Shown: positions 1 to 8,853, counted from the stretch's first letter. The stretch: DNA of 64,000 nucleotides from Desulfobacterales bacterium (GCA_016342285.1 JAEINQ010000003.1:62001-126000); one strand, 5' to 3'. Notes: generated by a model from the letters alone, not told the origin. Translations and numbers: made by a program.

Positions 1-406
1 CGAAACCCATCTCCTGGGATATTTGATGCAAAATGAACACACCATTCACCATGTAATGGTTGGCGTGAGCGGTGTCTGGTTAGGAAAAACGTTCTGCCCG
101 ACCGGTAACACACCATTTGAACCCTGGCCACGATGGAAAAAACTGCTTTTCCTGATAAAATTGGCGTTTATGTACTCACCCGCGTCTATGGTCAAAGCAT
201 TTCGAACCAGACCTATTTTCCGCACCCTAATGGTTCGCTTTATCCATTGGCCAACCGTCGAGAATGTCGACCTCGGCCAGATTGACAGGGACGTGGCCCA
301 TCTCTACGGCAAAGATAAAATTCTCAATTTTTGCCATACCATTATCCTGATCGGGAGGGACGCACAGCAGGACGGCAATGAGGACATCCATCCGCCAAAA
401 ACATAA
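1..406 (+). CDS. 3' end of an unrecognised gene
   Basis: The reading frame is open from base 2 to the TAA at 404-406, so this is the C-terminal end of a protein that begins outside the window. About 134 residues are visible. They are rich in Trp, Phe and His, with a basic hydrophobic stretch (KKLLFLIKLAFMY), and end in a charged tail. No signature motif was recognised. The internal TTG (23) and ATG (26) have no convincing ribosome site, which favours a truncated longer gene. It converges on the radical SAM gene downstream. Function unknown. Confidence 0.5.
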   Translation, partial: ETHLLGYLMQNEHTIHHVMVGVSGVWLGKTFCPTGNTPFEPWPRWKKLLFLIKLAFMYSPASMVKAFRTRPIFRTLMVRFIHWPTVENVDLGQIDRDVAHLYGKDKILNFCHTIILIGRDAQQDGNEDIHPPKT

Positions 407-451
407 GAACCTTATATTCGTTGGTGCCCATCCACGAATCGGTTTTTAAGT

Positions 452-512
452 GGATACCAACGAGTTGGCTCTGACCCGGCCCAAAAGATGTGGATTTCTG
501 CTGCGAATTGAT
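452..512. repeat. Partial composite repeat (3' module)
   Basis: This is a diverged copy of the 3' module of the dispersed composite repeat. It carries the 'ggctctgac' core, a weak hairpin around 'ggcccaaaagatgtgg', and the ending 'gcgaattga'. It lies between two convergent genes. Confidence 0.6.
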
Positions 513-540
513 TGACTCCCCATGCGGCCAACCCGGATCC

Positions 541-1446
541 TTATCGATGCCAGGCTTCCAGTCGGGACACCTCGCCCCGTAGCCGGGTCAGCGTTCCCGG
601 ATCATTGAAGAGCTTCCGGCACAGCTGGCATTTGCTGTAAGTGATAATCTCGCGGGATTGCATGCCGGCAAAGGAGGCGATAGGGGTGATCCCCATGATC
701 CGGATGAGGTTGTACAGCCGGTCGGTTTCACTTTTGGCAAACAGCGCTTCCGGCGGTTGGTCTTTCAAGCTGCCCAGGTAAAAAAAGTCTGTTTCCGAAA
801 AGTGACTCCCCGCGTCGCAACAGGCGACCATGTCAAGATCCGGCGTCAGATAGGGGTTCATGTCGCAGCAATTGGCCTGATAGTCGGTCAATATCCGCCG
901 GCGTTTGAAAGAGGCTGCACGACCGGCATAGATGACCGGTTCGGGGAAGAAGGTGATGTCATGGTCACGTAAGAATTGTTCGTAGGGATCATCTTCCTCG
1001 GAAAAATCGGTCACAAATGAAACGAAATAATCAAGTCCGAACTTCTGGCAGCTTTGCGCGGCATTGAGTACATTCTTCCCGTTGACATGTTTCTGGTGCC
1101 ACCGAGAATAACTCAATCTCAACTGGCAAAGCCCGTTTTGTTTCAGTTGGGAAACCAGAGGATCAGAAATTTCCGGACTCTTTGCCCAAAAACTGTTGGT
1201 AACGATTCTCGTATAGATTCCGAGTTGACGGCACAGCTTCACCAACGCCGCAATTTCCTTGATGTACAAAAACGGCTCACCCGCGGAAAAGCTGATTCCG
1301 CCGACCCCGGCCCGGGCCATCTGCCCGATGATCCCCGTTGCCTCCTCAAGGTCCATCTTCCTGCCAGCAGGAAGATCTCCCGCGGCCACACAATGCTCGC
1401 AGCGGATGTTGCATCGGGTTGAGTATCCAAAAGCCAATTTTCGCAT
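541..1446 (-). CDS. Radical SAM protein with SPASM-like tail
   Basis: The protein has 301 residues from the ATG at 1446. The SAM/4Fe-4S motif CX3CX2C is at residues 12-19 (CNIRCEHC), followed by the Gly-rich 'SFSAGEP' strand typical of radical SAM barrels. Near the C-terminus lie more cysteines (NCCDMNP, ACCDAG, CQLC), consistent with an auxiliary cluster, as in peptide-maturase-like or anaerobic sulfatase-activating radical SAM enzymes. An open frame extends upstream to 1554. I prefer 1446 because the extra N-terminus looks non-conserved, although the ribosome site is weak. The gene lies downstream of a methyltransferase on the same strand. The substrate cannot be told from the sequence. Confidence 0.8.
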   Translation of the reverse strand: MRKLAFGYSTRCNIRCEHCVAAGDLPAGRKMDLEEATGIIGQMARAGVGGISFSAGEPFLYIKEIAALVKLCRQLGIYTRIVTNSFWAKSPEISDPLVSQLKQNGLCQLRLSYSRWHQKHVNGKNVLNAAQSCQKFGLDYFVSFVTDFSEEDDPYEQFLRDHDITFFPEPVIYAGRAASFKRRRILTDYQANCCDMNPYLTPDLDMVACCDAGSHFSETDFFYLGSLKDQPPEALFAKSETDRLYNLIRIMGITPIASFAGMQSREIITYSKCQLCRKLFNDPGTLTRLRGEVSRLEAWHR

Positions 1447-1664
1447 ATTTAACAATAATTCTTCAAAAGACCGAGAAGGCCGGGCTGTGACGCAAAAGCG
1501 CCGGATGCATTTGAAGTCCCGCCTTTTGGCGGAGCCGAACCCAGTCCCGAACACCGCCGCGGACGGCCATCTACGGGCATACCGTTGTAATCGCTAAAAA
1601 AAGCACACACTGGCTGGCGCCAAATCCGCCTTGCAAGCTCCAGGTAGAATGTTGAAACAAAGGT

Positions 1665-2303
1665 CTATGTGAGAACCCGGAAAACGAAAACATTGTGCTT
1701 GATCTCAGGGTCCTCGTAAGGCAGGGCAGCATAGGCGGGCGTTTTTTCGACCCGCTCCCAGTGCCCCTCAGCCGCCAGGGCGTCGAACTTGGCCTTAAAG
1801 CCGTCGTCAAGATAAACGACGTCGCGCAGGCTAAAGACAATGAATCCGCCAGGTGCCACGACCCGAACCAGTTCGTCGAAACCAGCGGCCGGTGCATGCC
1901 CGGCTGTGAACACGCCCACGGACAGACAGGCCGCGAAATGATTGTCCGGGAAGTCCAGATGCTCGCCCAGCAACATCTGCCGCAGTTCCCCATAGGCCCC
2001 TGTCTTTTGGGCCTTGGCCAGCATGCCGGCCGACAGATCGATTCCCATCAGATTCCCATAACCCATGATCATAAGCAACTCGCCGATCTGGCCGGTGCCG
2101 GCCCCGGCGTCGAGCACCCGAGCCTCCCGGCTTGGCACATAGCGTCCGAACAAGCCGACAGCCACGGCCGGGCTCTTCCAACCAAAACCGGTGACGTGGG
2201 CGTCATAATCATCAGCCCACTCATCATAGGCGACCTCAAGTTCTTCGTTGGAAGTGGCGGCATACACTTTCTTTAAGATACGGCTGCTGGCTGGATCTAA
2301 CAT
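1665..2303 (-). CDS. Class I SAM-dependent methyltransferase
   Basis: The protein has 212 residues. The start at 2303 is set by an AAGGAG site six bases upstream; an open frame continues to 2357 without one. Motif I of the Rossmann methyltransferase fold is clear (VLDAGAGTGQIG), followed by the acidic motif II (MGIDLSAGML) and the post-motif region 'VVAPGGFIVFSLRD'. The N-terminus 'YDEWADDYDAHV' resembles the METTL27/WBSCR27-like small-molecule methyltransferases. The substrate is unknown. It lies upstream of the radical SAM gene on the same strand, separated by about 220 bp. Confidence 0.85.
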   Translation of the reverse strand: MLDPASSRILKKVYAATSNEELEVAYDEWADDYDAHVTGFGWKSPAVAVGLFGRYVPSREARVLDAGAGTGQIGELLMIMGYGNLMGIDLSAGMLAKAQKTGAYGELRQMLLGEHLDFPDNHFAACLSVGVFTAGHAPAAGFDELVRVVAPGGFIVFSLRDVVYLDDGFKAKFDALAAEGHWERVEKTPAYAALPYEDPEIKHNVFVFRVLT

Positions 2304-2602
2304 ACAGTCTCCTTTCGACGAGTTCACTTTTGCCCCGTTGTGATAATTTCCCGGCACGGACCCTGACCGTCCGGCGAGGGGACCCTAATGCTTTCGTAAG
2401 ATGCGCCGATTGTCAAGGCATCCGGGAAACCAAAGGGCCGAGGCCCTGGAGCTTGCGCAGGTGGTTCAACGATCAATCTTCCAGAAGATAAAAGCGGTTC
2501 AACGGGAGTCAACGACAGAAGAGGGAAACTCGTAAAAAATTGAAAATTGGTGATCAAGCCAAGACAACCCTAAGCAACAGCAGCGATATTTCTACCAGCC
2601 GG

Positions 2603-4276
2603 CTAAACCACCTTTCGAACCCGGACCTGCCGGCCGTCGAGCCTGGCGTTTTTCATGGAATCGTTAACAATCGCCGCGGCACTGTTGTTGACTTCAAAAA
2701 AAGAAGAATCCTGATTCAGGTTGATGGCGCCGATCATGTTCGACCGGATGCCGGATTTTTCACAGATAAAGCGGACAATGGTTCCTTCGTTGATCTTATC
2801 CAGACGACCGAAGTTGATCAGAAAACGCTGGGTCTTGATGGCCTTGAACTTGCCGTTGGGTTTGCCGCTGGTTTTTCCGACGGGACTTCCTTTGGCTCTT
2901 CCGACGGGGCTGTTTTTTGCTCGAACCGATACGGCCGGTTTCTTGTCGCCGATCTCAATATTGATGTCGCCGGTCTTTTGGTAATATTCCAGGAAACGAT
3001 TAAACTCCGCCGATATGAACCGATTGATCAACTCTTCTTTGTCAAATTTTTCCAGTGCATCATAGACCGCGGGAAGATACGCTTCGATCTCCTTGCGGTT
3101 CACATCGGTGTTTGCAATTTTTTCCACGAGGCCGAGAAGCTGCTTTTGGCAGATATCCTTGCCATCGGGAATTTTTCCGAAATTGAATCGGATGTTGTTC
3201 ATCTGTTCCACCCTGCGGACTTTATACATCTCTTTTTTGTTGACAAGGACCACGGATGTGCCGGATTTCCCGGCCCGGGCGGTCCGGCCGCTGCGATGGG
3301 TGTATGTCTCTGTTTCGTCCGGCAGGTTGTAGTTGATCACGTGGGTGATGTCATCCACGTCGAGCCCCCGCGCGGCGACATCGGTGGCCACAAGGATTTG
3401 AACGGAACCGCTTCTAAATTTTCGCATGACATAATCCCGCTGGTCCTGGGAGAGATCCCCATGGAGGGCTTCGGCCTGGTAGCCGTCGCCAACAAGCGAT
3501 TCAGCCACGGTGCGGGTTTCGTTTCGTGTCCGGCAAAAAACGAGCCCAAACATGTCCGGGGTAAAGTCTATGATCCTTCTAAGCGCCGGGTACCGATGCT
3601 TTTCCAAAATCACATAACCGGTGTGCGTGATGTTTTTAGGGCTCTGGTTCTTGCCCCCCACGGTGACCTCCAGGGGTTTGGTCAGGTATTTCCGGGCAAT
3701 GGCCGCAACGCCCGACGGCATGGTGGCGGAAAAGAGCCAGATTCGCTTCTCTTTGGGCATATGACCCAGAATGGCGTCGATATCCTCTTGAAACCCCATG
3801 TTCAGCATCTCATCGGCCTCGTCCAGTACCACATGGGAAATGCAGGAGGGCTTGACCACCCGCCGGTTAATCAGATCGAGCAGGCGGCCCGGGGTGGCAA
3901 CGACAATCTGCGCACCGGCCTTGATGCGGTTGATCTGATGGACGATGCTGGCGCCGCCGTAAACGGCCACCACAGCCATTTTTTGAATGTTCTTTGAAAA
4001 TTTGACCATATCGGCCGTAATCTGCATGCACAATTCCCGGGTGGGACAGATGATGATTCCCTGGGGCTGGCGGATGGCCGGAGCCATCAACTGGATCAGC
4101 GGAAGGCCGAATGCACAAGTCTTGCCGGTCCCGGTCTGGGCCAGTCCCACAAAATCCCTGTCATTGGCGAGCAGAGCCGGAATGGCTTTTTTCTGGATCG
4201 GCATCGGCGCGGCAAACCCTAGTTCCGTCACCGCTGTTACCAATTCTTCCTTGAGACCTAATAACTTGAAACTCAT
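2603..4276 (-). CDS. deaD: DEAD-box RNA helicase, CsdA/DeaD type
   Basis: This ATP-dependent RNA helicase has 557 residues. Seen in order: Q motif region, motif I AQTGTGKT (46-53), PTREL, VVATPGR, DEAD (152-155), SAT, the helicase-C ARGLD segment and HRSGRTARAG. After a basic linker with repeated 'SPVGK'-like units comes a C-terminal domain (INFGRLDKINEGTIVRFICE) of the DbpA/CsdA RNA-binding type. The start at 4276 has a GAGG site nine bases upstream. The family works in cold-shock ribosome assembly and mRNA unwinding. The gene is monocistronic and is preceded by a long structured leader with two terminator-like hairpins (4299-4506), which suggests regulation by premature termination. Confidence 0.95.
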   Translation of the reverse strand: MSFKLLGLKEELVTAVTELGFAAPMPIQKKAIPALLANDRDFVGLAQTGTGKTCAFGLPLIQLMAPAIRQPQGIIICPTRELCMQITADMVKFSKNIQKMAVVAVYGGASIVHQINRIKAGAQIVVATPGRLLDLINRRVVKPSCISHVVLDEADEMLNMGFQEDIDAILGHMPKEKRIWLFSATMPSGVAAIARKYLTKPLEVTVGGKNQSPKNITHTGYVILEKHRYPALRRIIDFTPDMFGLVFCRTRNETRTVAESLVGDGYQAEALHGDLSQDQRDYVMRKFRSGSVQILVATDVAARGLDVDDITHVINYNLPDETETYTHRSGRTARAGKSGTSVVLVNKKEMYKVRRVEQMNNIRFNFGKIPDGKDICQKQLLGLVEKIANTDVNRKEIEAYLPAVYDALEKFDKEELINRFISAEFNRFLEYYQKTGDINIEIGDKKPAVSVRAKNSPVGRAKGSPVGKTSGKPNGKFKAIKTQRFLINFGRLDKINEGTIVRFICEKSGIRSNMIGAINLNQDSSFFEVNNSAAAIVNDSMKNARLDGRQVRVRKVV

Positions 4277-4298
4277 ATACTTTTTCCTCGAAAAAAGA

Positions 4299-4329
4299 AC
4301 CGGAAGCATATCCATTGAGAGCTTCCGGT
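4299..4329 (-). terminator. Terminator-like hairpin just upstream of deaD ribosome site
   Basis: On the minus strand a perfect 9-bp stem (ACCGGAAGC / GCTTCCGGT, loop 13) is followed by TCTTTTTTC and then directly by the deaD ribosome binding site. It could terminate transcription or control access to the start codon. Confidence 0.6.
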
Positions 4330-4470
4330 GCTTATGGTTTGGCCTTAAAACCGTTTGCCTGACAGGGGGATCTACAAAACCTGAAACAGCGGCACTGTCG
4401 TGCCCTTTGGTGCTCCCACTGGCGGAATCACCAAAGCCACCTCAGTTTACGGGTGGTTCGCGTTATGGGC
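4330..4470 (-). ncRNA. Structured 5' leader of deaD
   Basis: Between the two terminator-like hairpins the minus strand can form three more consecutive hairpins: CCACC/GGTGG (4437-4456), an 8-bp perfect stem CTTTGGTG/CACCAAAG (4405-4436), and GGCAC/GTGCC (4391-4404). There is no ORF here. The density of uninterrupted stems next to a cold-shock helicase gene suggests an RNA leader that controls it. The class was not recognised. Confidence 0.55.
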
Positions 4471-4506
4471 CAAATAAAAAACCGCCCGGGCATATCCGGA
4501 CGGCGG
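4471..4506 (-). terminator. Rho-independent terminator/attenuator in deaD leader
   Basis: On the minus strand the GC-rich stem CCGCC...GGCGG (4482-4506) is followed by TTTTTTATTT (4481-4472). It sits about 200 bp upstream of the deaD start on the coding strand, with no gene upstream for it to end. It is therefore best read as an attenuator, or as the end of a short leader RNA. Confidence 0.7.
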
Positions 4507-4600
4507 CGAAGGGCTTAAAAAAAGCCAATATAAACTAGTTTCCATTACGTGTACACAGATTTTACCCGTTTGGCAATCTTTTAGTTGGTTTCCGCCCGTG

Positions 4601-5018
4601 GTAAAGAATCCTGGCCCAGAGGACCAGGCTTTGGCTTGCCCCTATAAGGGGCTGCGATACTGCGCTTCCGGTTCGAAATGCCTAAATTTGACAGTCCCGT
4701 AAAAAGCCGAAAACCAACTTTTTCCGTCATTCCCGCGCAGGCGGGAATCCAGTCATTTCAAATGGTTCTGGATGCCTGCCTTCGCAGGCATGACGAGATT
4801 TGGGACTTTTTACGCTTTCATCAAATTTAAGGAATTCTGCCATATCTTAGCTTAAAAAGCCGGAGCGAAGCGACGCCTCAACTCTTGTCAGCCTTTTCTT
4901 TTGGCGAATTAGGCATTTCAAACTTTAGTGCATTTTAGGCATTAGCCAACAATTGAAATGGCATAGCCAATGGACTCTGGTCATGCCCTGAAGGCATGGA
5001 ATTCTATGACGAATTAAA
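4601..5018. repeat. Composite dispersed repeat, full copy with nested insert
   Basis: This is a full-length copy with the 5' module (hairpin CCTGG/CCAGG, then GCCCCTATAAGGGGC), the middle module (gaattctgccatatcttag, cggagcgaagcgac) and the 3' module (hairpin CATGCC/GGCATG, ending gacgaattaaa). Between the 5' and middle modules it is interrupted by another palindromic element at about 4690-4815. Confidence 0.8.
4690..4815. repeat. Nested palindromic element inside the composite repeat
   Basis: The outer inverted arms CGTAAAAAG (4698-4706) and CTTTTTACG (4806-4814) bracket an inner palindrome (4735-4795) that starts CGTCATTCCCGC and ends GCAGGCATGACG. The same outer arms recur at about 60590-60740 around a different palindrome, so the outer element is itself a repeat unit. 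Confidence 0.75.
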
Positions 5019-5143
5019 CAAACCTTTCGTGGATGGATACCCGTCAGGGGATGGGTGAACGCCGGTTTCCCGGGTTTGACCCATTCACCTGTTGCACCAT
5101 CGCGCGCCGCCCCCGAATCCATGCACCCGGACGGAAAACGGCA

Positions 5144-5171
5144 TTGAATTTGCCGGTTTCGGTGGTATAAA
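5144..5171 (+). promoter_or_regulatory. Sigma-70-like promoter abutting the antiporter start codon
   Basis: TTGAAT (5144-5149), a 16-bp spacer and TATAAA (5166-5171). The ATG at 5178 falls where transcription should begin, and no Shine-Dalgarno sequence is visible. The mRNA may therefore be leaderless. Confidence 0.5.
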
Positions 5172-5177
5172 ACATTC

Positions 5178-6980
5178 ATGAACGAACACACGGTCCTCTC
5201 ACTGTCGACGATTCTTATCACCGGCATGGCCTGCCAATGGATTGCCTGGCGGGCCAAGCTGCCGGCCATCATTTTCCTGCTGCTCAGCGGCATTGTTGCC
5301 GGCCCGGTAATGGGTTGGCTGAACCCGGACCGGCTGCTGGGCGACCTCCTTTTCCCCTTTGTATCCCTGGCCGTTGCCGTTATTTTGTTCGAAGGCAGCC
5401 TGACCTTGAAATTCCAGGAAATCCCAGGGCTGGAACGGGTGATCCGCAACATGATCACCTTCGGGATGCTCGTCACCTGGATGATCGCGGCCCTTGCGAC
5501 GCGGTGGCTGCTCCATTTCTCATGGGAAGTCGCCTTTTTGTTCGGCGCCCTAATGGTGGTGACCGGGCCGACCGTGATCGTTCCCATGCTTCGAACGGTC
5601 AGGCCCAATGAAAACGTGGCCAATATCCTCAAATGGGAAGGCATCCTCATCGATCCCATCGGGGCCACCATGGCGGTGCTGGTTTATGAAATCATCATTT
5701 CCGGAGGGACGACAAGCGGGTTCGGTGCCGGGATGCTGGTCTTTGGAAAAAGCCTGGTCGTCGGTCTCGTTCTTGGCGGTGCCGGCGGACAGTCTTTCGG
5801 CGTTGTTCTAAGGCGTTACTGGATTCCGCAATACCTTCAAAGCTTTGCCGCATTGTCCCTGGCCTGCGGCGTATTTGCCACATCCAACGCGTTGGTACCC
5901 GAATCAGGGCTGCTCGCCGTAACGGTGATGGGCGTCTGGCTGGCCAACATGCGGGGGGTTGAACTGGATGAAATCCTCGACTTCAAGGAAAATTTGAGCG
6001 TCCTTTTCATCTCCATGCTGTTTATCCTCCTGGCGGCCCGCCTGGATCTTGACACCCTGCTGGGGCTCGGATGGCCGGCGCTGGCGGTCTTTGCCTTCAT
6101 TCAATTTCTGGCCCGACCGCTCAATGCCCAGATTTCCGCCCTGGGCTCCAAACTCTCCATGGCCGAACGTCACCTGCTGGCATGGATCGCGCCACGGGGC
6201 ATCATCGCCGCGGCCATATCCGCCCTCTTCGCCATCAAGCTGGAAGCCATCGGCTATGCTGAAGCATCCAGAATGGTTCCGTTGACGTTTATGGTGATTA
6301 TCGGAACGGTTCTGCTGCAGAGCGCCACGGCCGGACCCATTGCCAAGTGGCTCAAGGTCGCCGAGCCCGAACCCAAAGGCTTCCTCATCATCGGTGCCAA
6401 TGCCGTCTCACGAGCCATCGGAGGCGGGTTGGTGGCCAACGGGTTCAGGGTGCTCCTCGCCGACCAGGACTGGAATCATATCAAGGCCGCCAAAATGGAA
6501 GGGCTGCCCACCTATTATGGCAATCCGGTCTCCGAACATGCCGAACGCAACCTTCGTCTGGTCGGCATCGGACGGGTTCTGGCGTTGACACCCAACGTCG
6601 AACTCAATGTCCTGGCCGCCCAGCATTTCCGGTTGGAATTCGGCGCCAACAATCTATACACGATCCGGAACCGGCGGCTGGAAAATGGCGGTGATGATCG
6701 CAGATCCGCTTTTAAACACGGCGGACAGCCCCTATTCCGGGAGCCGATCATCTACAATGACCTGGCCGAAAGACTGGCTGGCGGCGCGGAGGTCAAAACC
6801 ACCCTGCTGACCGAAAAGTTTCCCTTTGACAGCTTCCTGGGCCAAAAAGAAGAAAACCGCCTGGCGCTGTTTGCCATCGATCCCAACGAACGCATCCACG
6901 CCTTTACCGCGGAAACCGATTTCTCACCGGAAGCCGGATGGAAAATCATCGGTCTAAGTAAAACCGACGAACCCCATTGA
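5178..6980 (+). CDS. CPA1-type cation/proton antiporter with TrkA-N domain
   Basis: The protein has 600 residues. Residues 1-390 are a run of about 12 hydrophobic membrane segments with CPA1/NhaP-like landmarks: 'FEGSLTL', 'VTGPTVIVPML', 'EGILIDPIGA' and 'WIAPRGIIAAAI'. Residues 395-510 form a Rossmann-like TrkA-N/RCK domain (FLIIGANAVSRAIG, LLADQD), followed by a further cytoplasmic region. The likely role is Na+ or K+/H+ exchange at the inner membrane, gated by a nucleotide or ion ligand. The position of the promoter suggests a leaderless transcript. The alpha/beta hydrolase gene begins 26 bp downstream and may be cotranscribed. Confidence 0.9.
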   Translation: MNEHTVLSLSTILITGMACQWIAWRAKLPAIIFLLLSGIVAGPVMGWLNPDRLLGDLLFPFVSLAVAVILFEGSLTLKFQEIPGLERVIRNMITFGMLVTWMIAALATRWLLHFSWEVAFLFGALMVVTGPTVIVPMLRTVRPNENVANILKWEGILIDPIGATMAVLVYEIIISGGTTSGFGAGMLVFGKSLVVGLVLGGAGGQSFGVVLRRYWIPQYLQSFAALSLACGVFATSNALVPESGLLAVTVMGVWLANMRGVELDEILDFKENLSVLFISMLFILLAARLDLDTLLGLGWPALAVFAFIQFLARPLNAQISALGSKLSMAERHLLAWIAPRGIIAAAISALFAIKLEAIGYAEASRMVPLTFMVIIGTVLLQSATAGPIAKWLKVAEPEPKGFLIIGANAVSRAIGGGLVANGFRVLLADQDWNHIKAAKMEGLPTYYGNPVSEHAERNLRLVGIGRVLALTPNVELNVLAAQHFRLEFGANNLYTIRNRRLENGGDDRRSAFKHGGQPLFREPIIYNDLAERLAGGAEVKTTLLTEKFPFDSFLGQKEENRLALFAIDPNERIHAFTAETDFSPEAGWKIIGLSKTDEPH

Positions 6981-7006
6981 GTCTTTTTACCCAATAGAGG
7001 AGACCC

Positions 7007-7780
7007 ATGAAATCGACCACCCGGACTTTTGAAAATGCCGCGGGCATCACACTGGCGGCCCGGATCGACATGCCCCTGGACGGGGCGCCGGAGGCTTTTG
7101 CCCTATTCGCCCATTGCTTTACCTGCGGCAAGGATTTTAAGGCCGCGGCCAACATCAGCCGGGCATTGACCCGTGACCGGATTGCCGTATTGCGTTTTGA
7201 CTTTACGGGACTGGGGGAAAGCGGCGGCAACTTTGCCGACACCACCTTCAGTTCCAATGTTGGAGACCTTGTGGATGCCGCGGCTTTTCTGGCCCAGACC
7301 TACGAAGCCCCCCGGATTCTCATCGGCCACTCACTGGGCGGTGCCGCCGTCCTGCAGGCGGCAGCCGACATCCCTTCGGCCAGGGCGGTGGTAACCATCG
7401 GCGCACCCGCCGACCCCGGTCATGTGAAACAGCATCTGGCCGGGGCCACGGAGGAACTGCTCCGCCAGGGCGAGGCCGATGTCGAACTGGCAGGCCGACG
7501 GTTTCGCATCAAAAAAGCGTTTCTCGATGACCTGGACGCCACCCATATGGTCCAAACCATCGGCGGTCTCGGGCGGGCACTTCTGGTGATGCACGCGCCT
7601 CTGGATACGATCGTCGGCATTGAAAACGCCACCCGAATATTTTCATCCGCCAAACACCCCAAGAGTTTCGTTTCACTCGACCGGGCGGACCATCTACTCT
7701 CTGCCGCCGCCGACTCCCAATATGCCGGGGCACTGATCGCCGTATGGTCCCGAAAATATCTGCCGTCAAAGAAGGTCTGA
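7007..7780 (+). CDS. Alpha/beta hydrolase
   Basis: The protein has 257 residues, starting after a GAGGAG ribosome site. The nucleophile elbow GHSLGG (Ser109) is clear, the acid is probably the Asp in 'HAPLDTIVG' and the base the His in 'RADHLL'. The sequence resembles the hydrolase half of hydrolase-OsmC fusion proteins, but no OsmC domain follows here. The substrate is unknown. It directly follows the antiporter gene and is convergent with the cysteine hydrolase gene 32 bp away. Confidence 0.85.
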   Translation: MKSTTRTFENAAGITLAARIDMPLDGAPEAFALFAHCFTCGKDFKAAANISRALTRDRIAVLRFDFTGLGESGGNFADTTFSSNVGDLVDAAAFLAQTYEAPRILIGHSLGGAAVLQAAADIPSARAVVTIGAPADPGHVKQHLAGATEELLRQGEADVELAGRRFRIKKAFLDDLDATHMVQTIGGLGRALLVMHAPLDTIVGIENATRIFSSAKHPKSFVSLDRADHLLSAAADSQYAGALIAVWSRKYLPSKKV

Positions 7781-7812
7781 CCGGCTCGATAGGCCGACGG
7801 CAGGAAACCGGA

Positions 7813-8514
7813 TCAGGGGGCCATGGATCGTGGCGCCGTTCGGAGTTGACCGACTTCGGCGATGAGTTCATCGGTGGTCACCTGCCGGCAGTAGCCCTTC
7901 ATCGACCGAAGCGATGCGTCGTGCCGCTCCTGGCTGTGGGTGGCACAGGCATCGGTGACCAGTGTCACTAGAAACCCCCGGTCACAGGCATCTCTCACAG
8001 CGCTTTCAATGCACTGGTCGGTTAGCAGCCCGGCGGTTACCAGACAGTCGATTTCAAGATTTCGCAGCAGATAGTCGATATTGGTGGAGTTGAACACGCT
8101 GGAAGACCCTTTGGCAATGACGATCTCGTCTCCAATGGGTGAGATGTCATGGGGAATTTTTGCGCCAGGGGAACCCTTGGGTACAAGAAAGCCGCTGATC
8201 TTGTAGTCCAGGCCGCGTTCGCGGCCATTGCGGGTCAGGCTCTCGATCACCGTAAAGAGAACCTCGACCCCCGCCTGCCGGAACGACCGTTGAAGCCGCC
8301 CGATATTGGGCAACACGTGGTTTTCGACCCGGTCGAAGTAATACCGCATGTCGGCGGGGATATTTTCAGGGTCAATGTGCGCCCACCCGCCCTGACCGGG
8401 GAAAACAAAGTGTTGCTGGACGTCGATAATCAACATGGCCGTTCGGTCGAGATGTATCGGCCGATTCCGAGTCAACCCGCCCGATCCGTCCGCGGCTGCC
8501 GCAATCTTGGTCAT
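7813..8514 (-). CDS. Isochorismatase-family cysteine hydrolase
   Basis: The protein has 233 residues. The catalytic triad of the family is visible: Asp31 (IIDVQQHF), Lys135 (VIAKGSSSVF) and Cys168 (TDQCIE), with the typical non-prolyl cis-peptide neighbourhood. Members hydrolyse amides, ureides or enol ethers (RutB, nicotinamidase, carbamoylsarcosine amidase). The gene is last in a same-strand set with an amidohydrolase, a glutamine synthetase-like enzyme and a TrmB regulator, which favours amidase activity in nitrogen scavenging. It is separated from the amidohydrolase by 339 bp holding an inverted repeat, so it may have its own promoter. Confidence 0.85.
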   Translation of the reverse strand: MTKIAAAADGSGGLTRNRPIHLDRTAMLIIDVQQHFVFPGQGGWAHIDPENIPADMRYYFDRVENHVLPNIGRLQRSFRQAGVEVLFTVIESLTRNGRERGLDYKISGFLVPKGSPGAKIPHDISPIGDEIVIAKGSSSVFNSTNIDYLLRNLEIDCLVTAGLLTDQCIESAVRDACDRGFLVTLVTDACATHSQERHDASLRSMKGYCRQVTTDELIAEVGQLRTAPRSMAP

Positions 8515-8637
8515 GATTAATCAATGCTCTCAAGTATTGATGTTTGGCTCTTCGCTGTTTCATATGGGTAAAATTGTTCCCGCCACGGCCAGGAGGATGC
8601 CGGCTCGCGGCTCGGAACTGTCTGAGCCGCTTAGGGC

Positions 8638-8736
8638 CCGTTACCCCGGACAGAAACCCGTCCGGCCCCAAATGCTTCTTAACAATTCACAATATCAGCC
8701 TTTTCTATTGAAAGAAGGCGCTGTCCGGGGTTACGG
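8638..8736. repeat. Long inverted repeat in a non-coding gap
   Basis: The 339-bp gap between the cysteine hydrolase and amidohydrolase genes contains a 16-bp inverted repeat with one mismatch, CCGTTACCCCGGACAG (8638-8653), matched by its complement at 8721-8736. Inner arms GCTTCTT/AAGAAGG extend the fold. It may be a MITE-like palindrome or a structured mRNA segment. No gene is seen in this gap. Confidence 0.55.
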
Positions 8737-8853
8737 TCGCTTAGCGGCGAGTTTTTCGGGCCGCGATCCGGCACCCTCCTGGCCCCCACACAAAATAGCG
8801 AGGAACCTGATGTTTTTCTCGTTTTTCATCCGGATAAAAAACCGTTTCGCTGG

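Noticed and set aside
2540-3997. 485-codon open frame opposite deaD
   Set aside because: It is antisense to a clear DEAD-box helicase and arises from GC-rich third-position bias; the translation has no recognisable domain.
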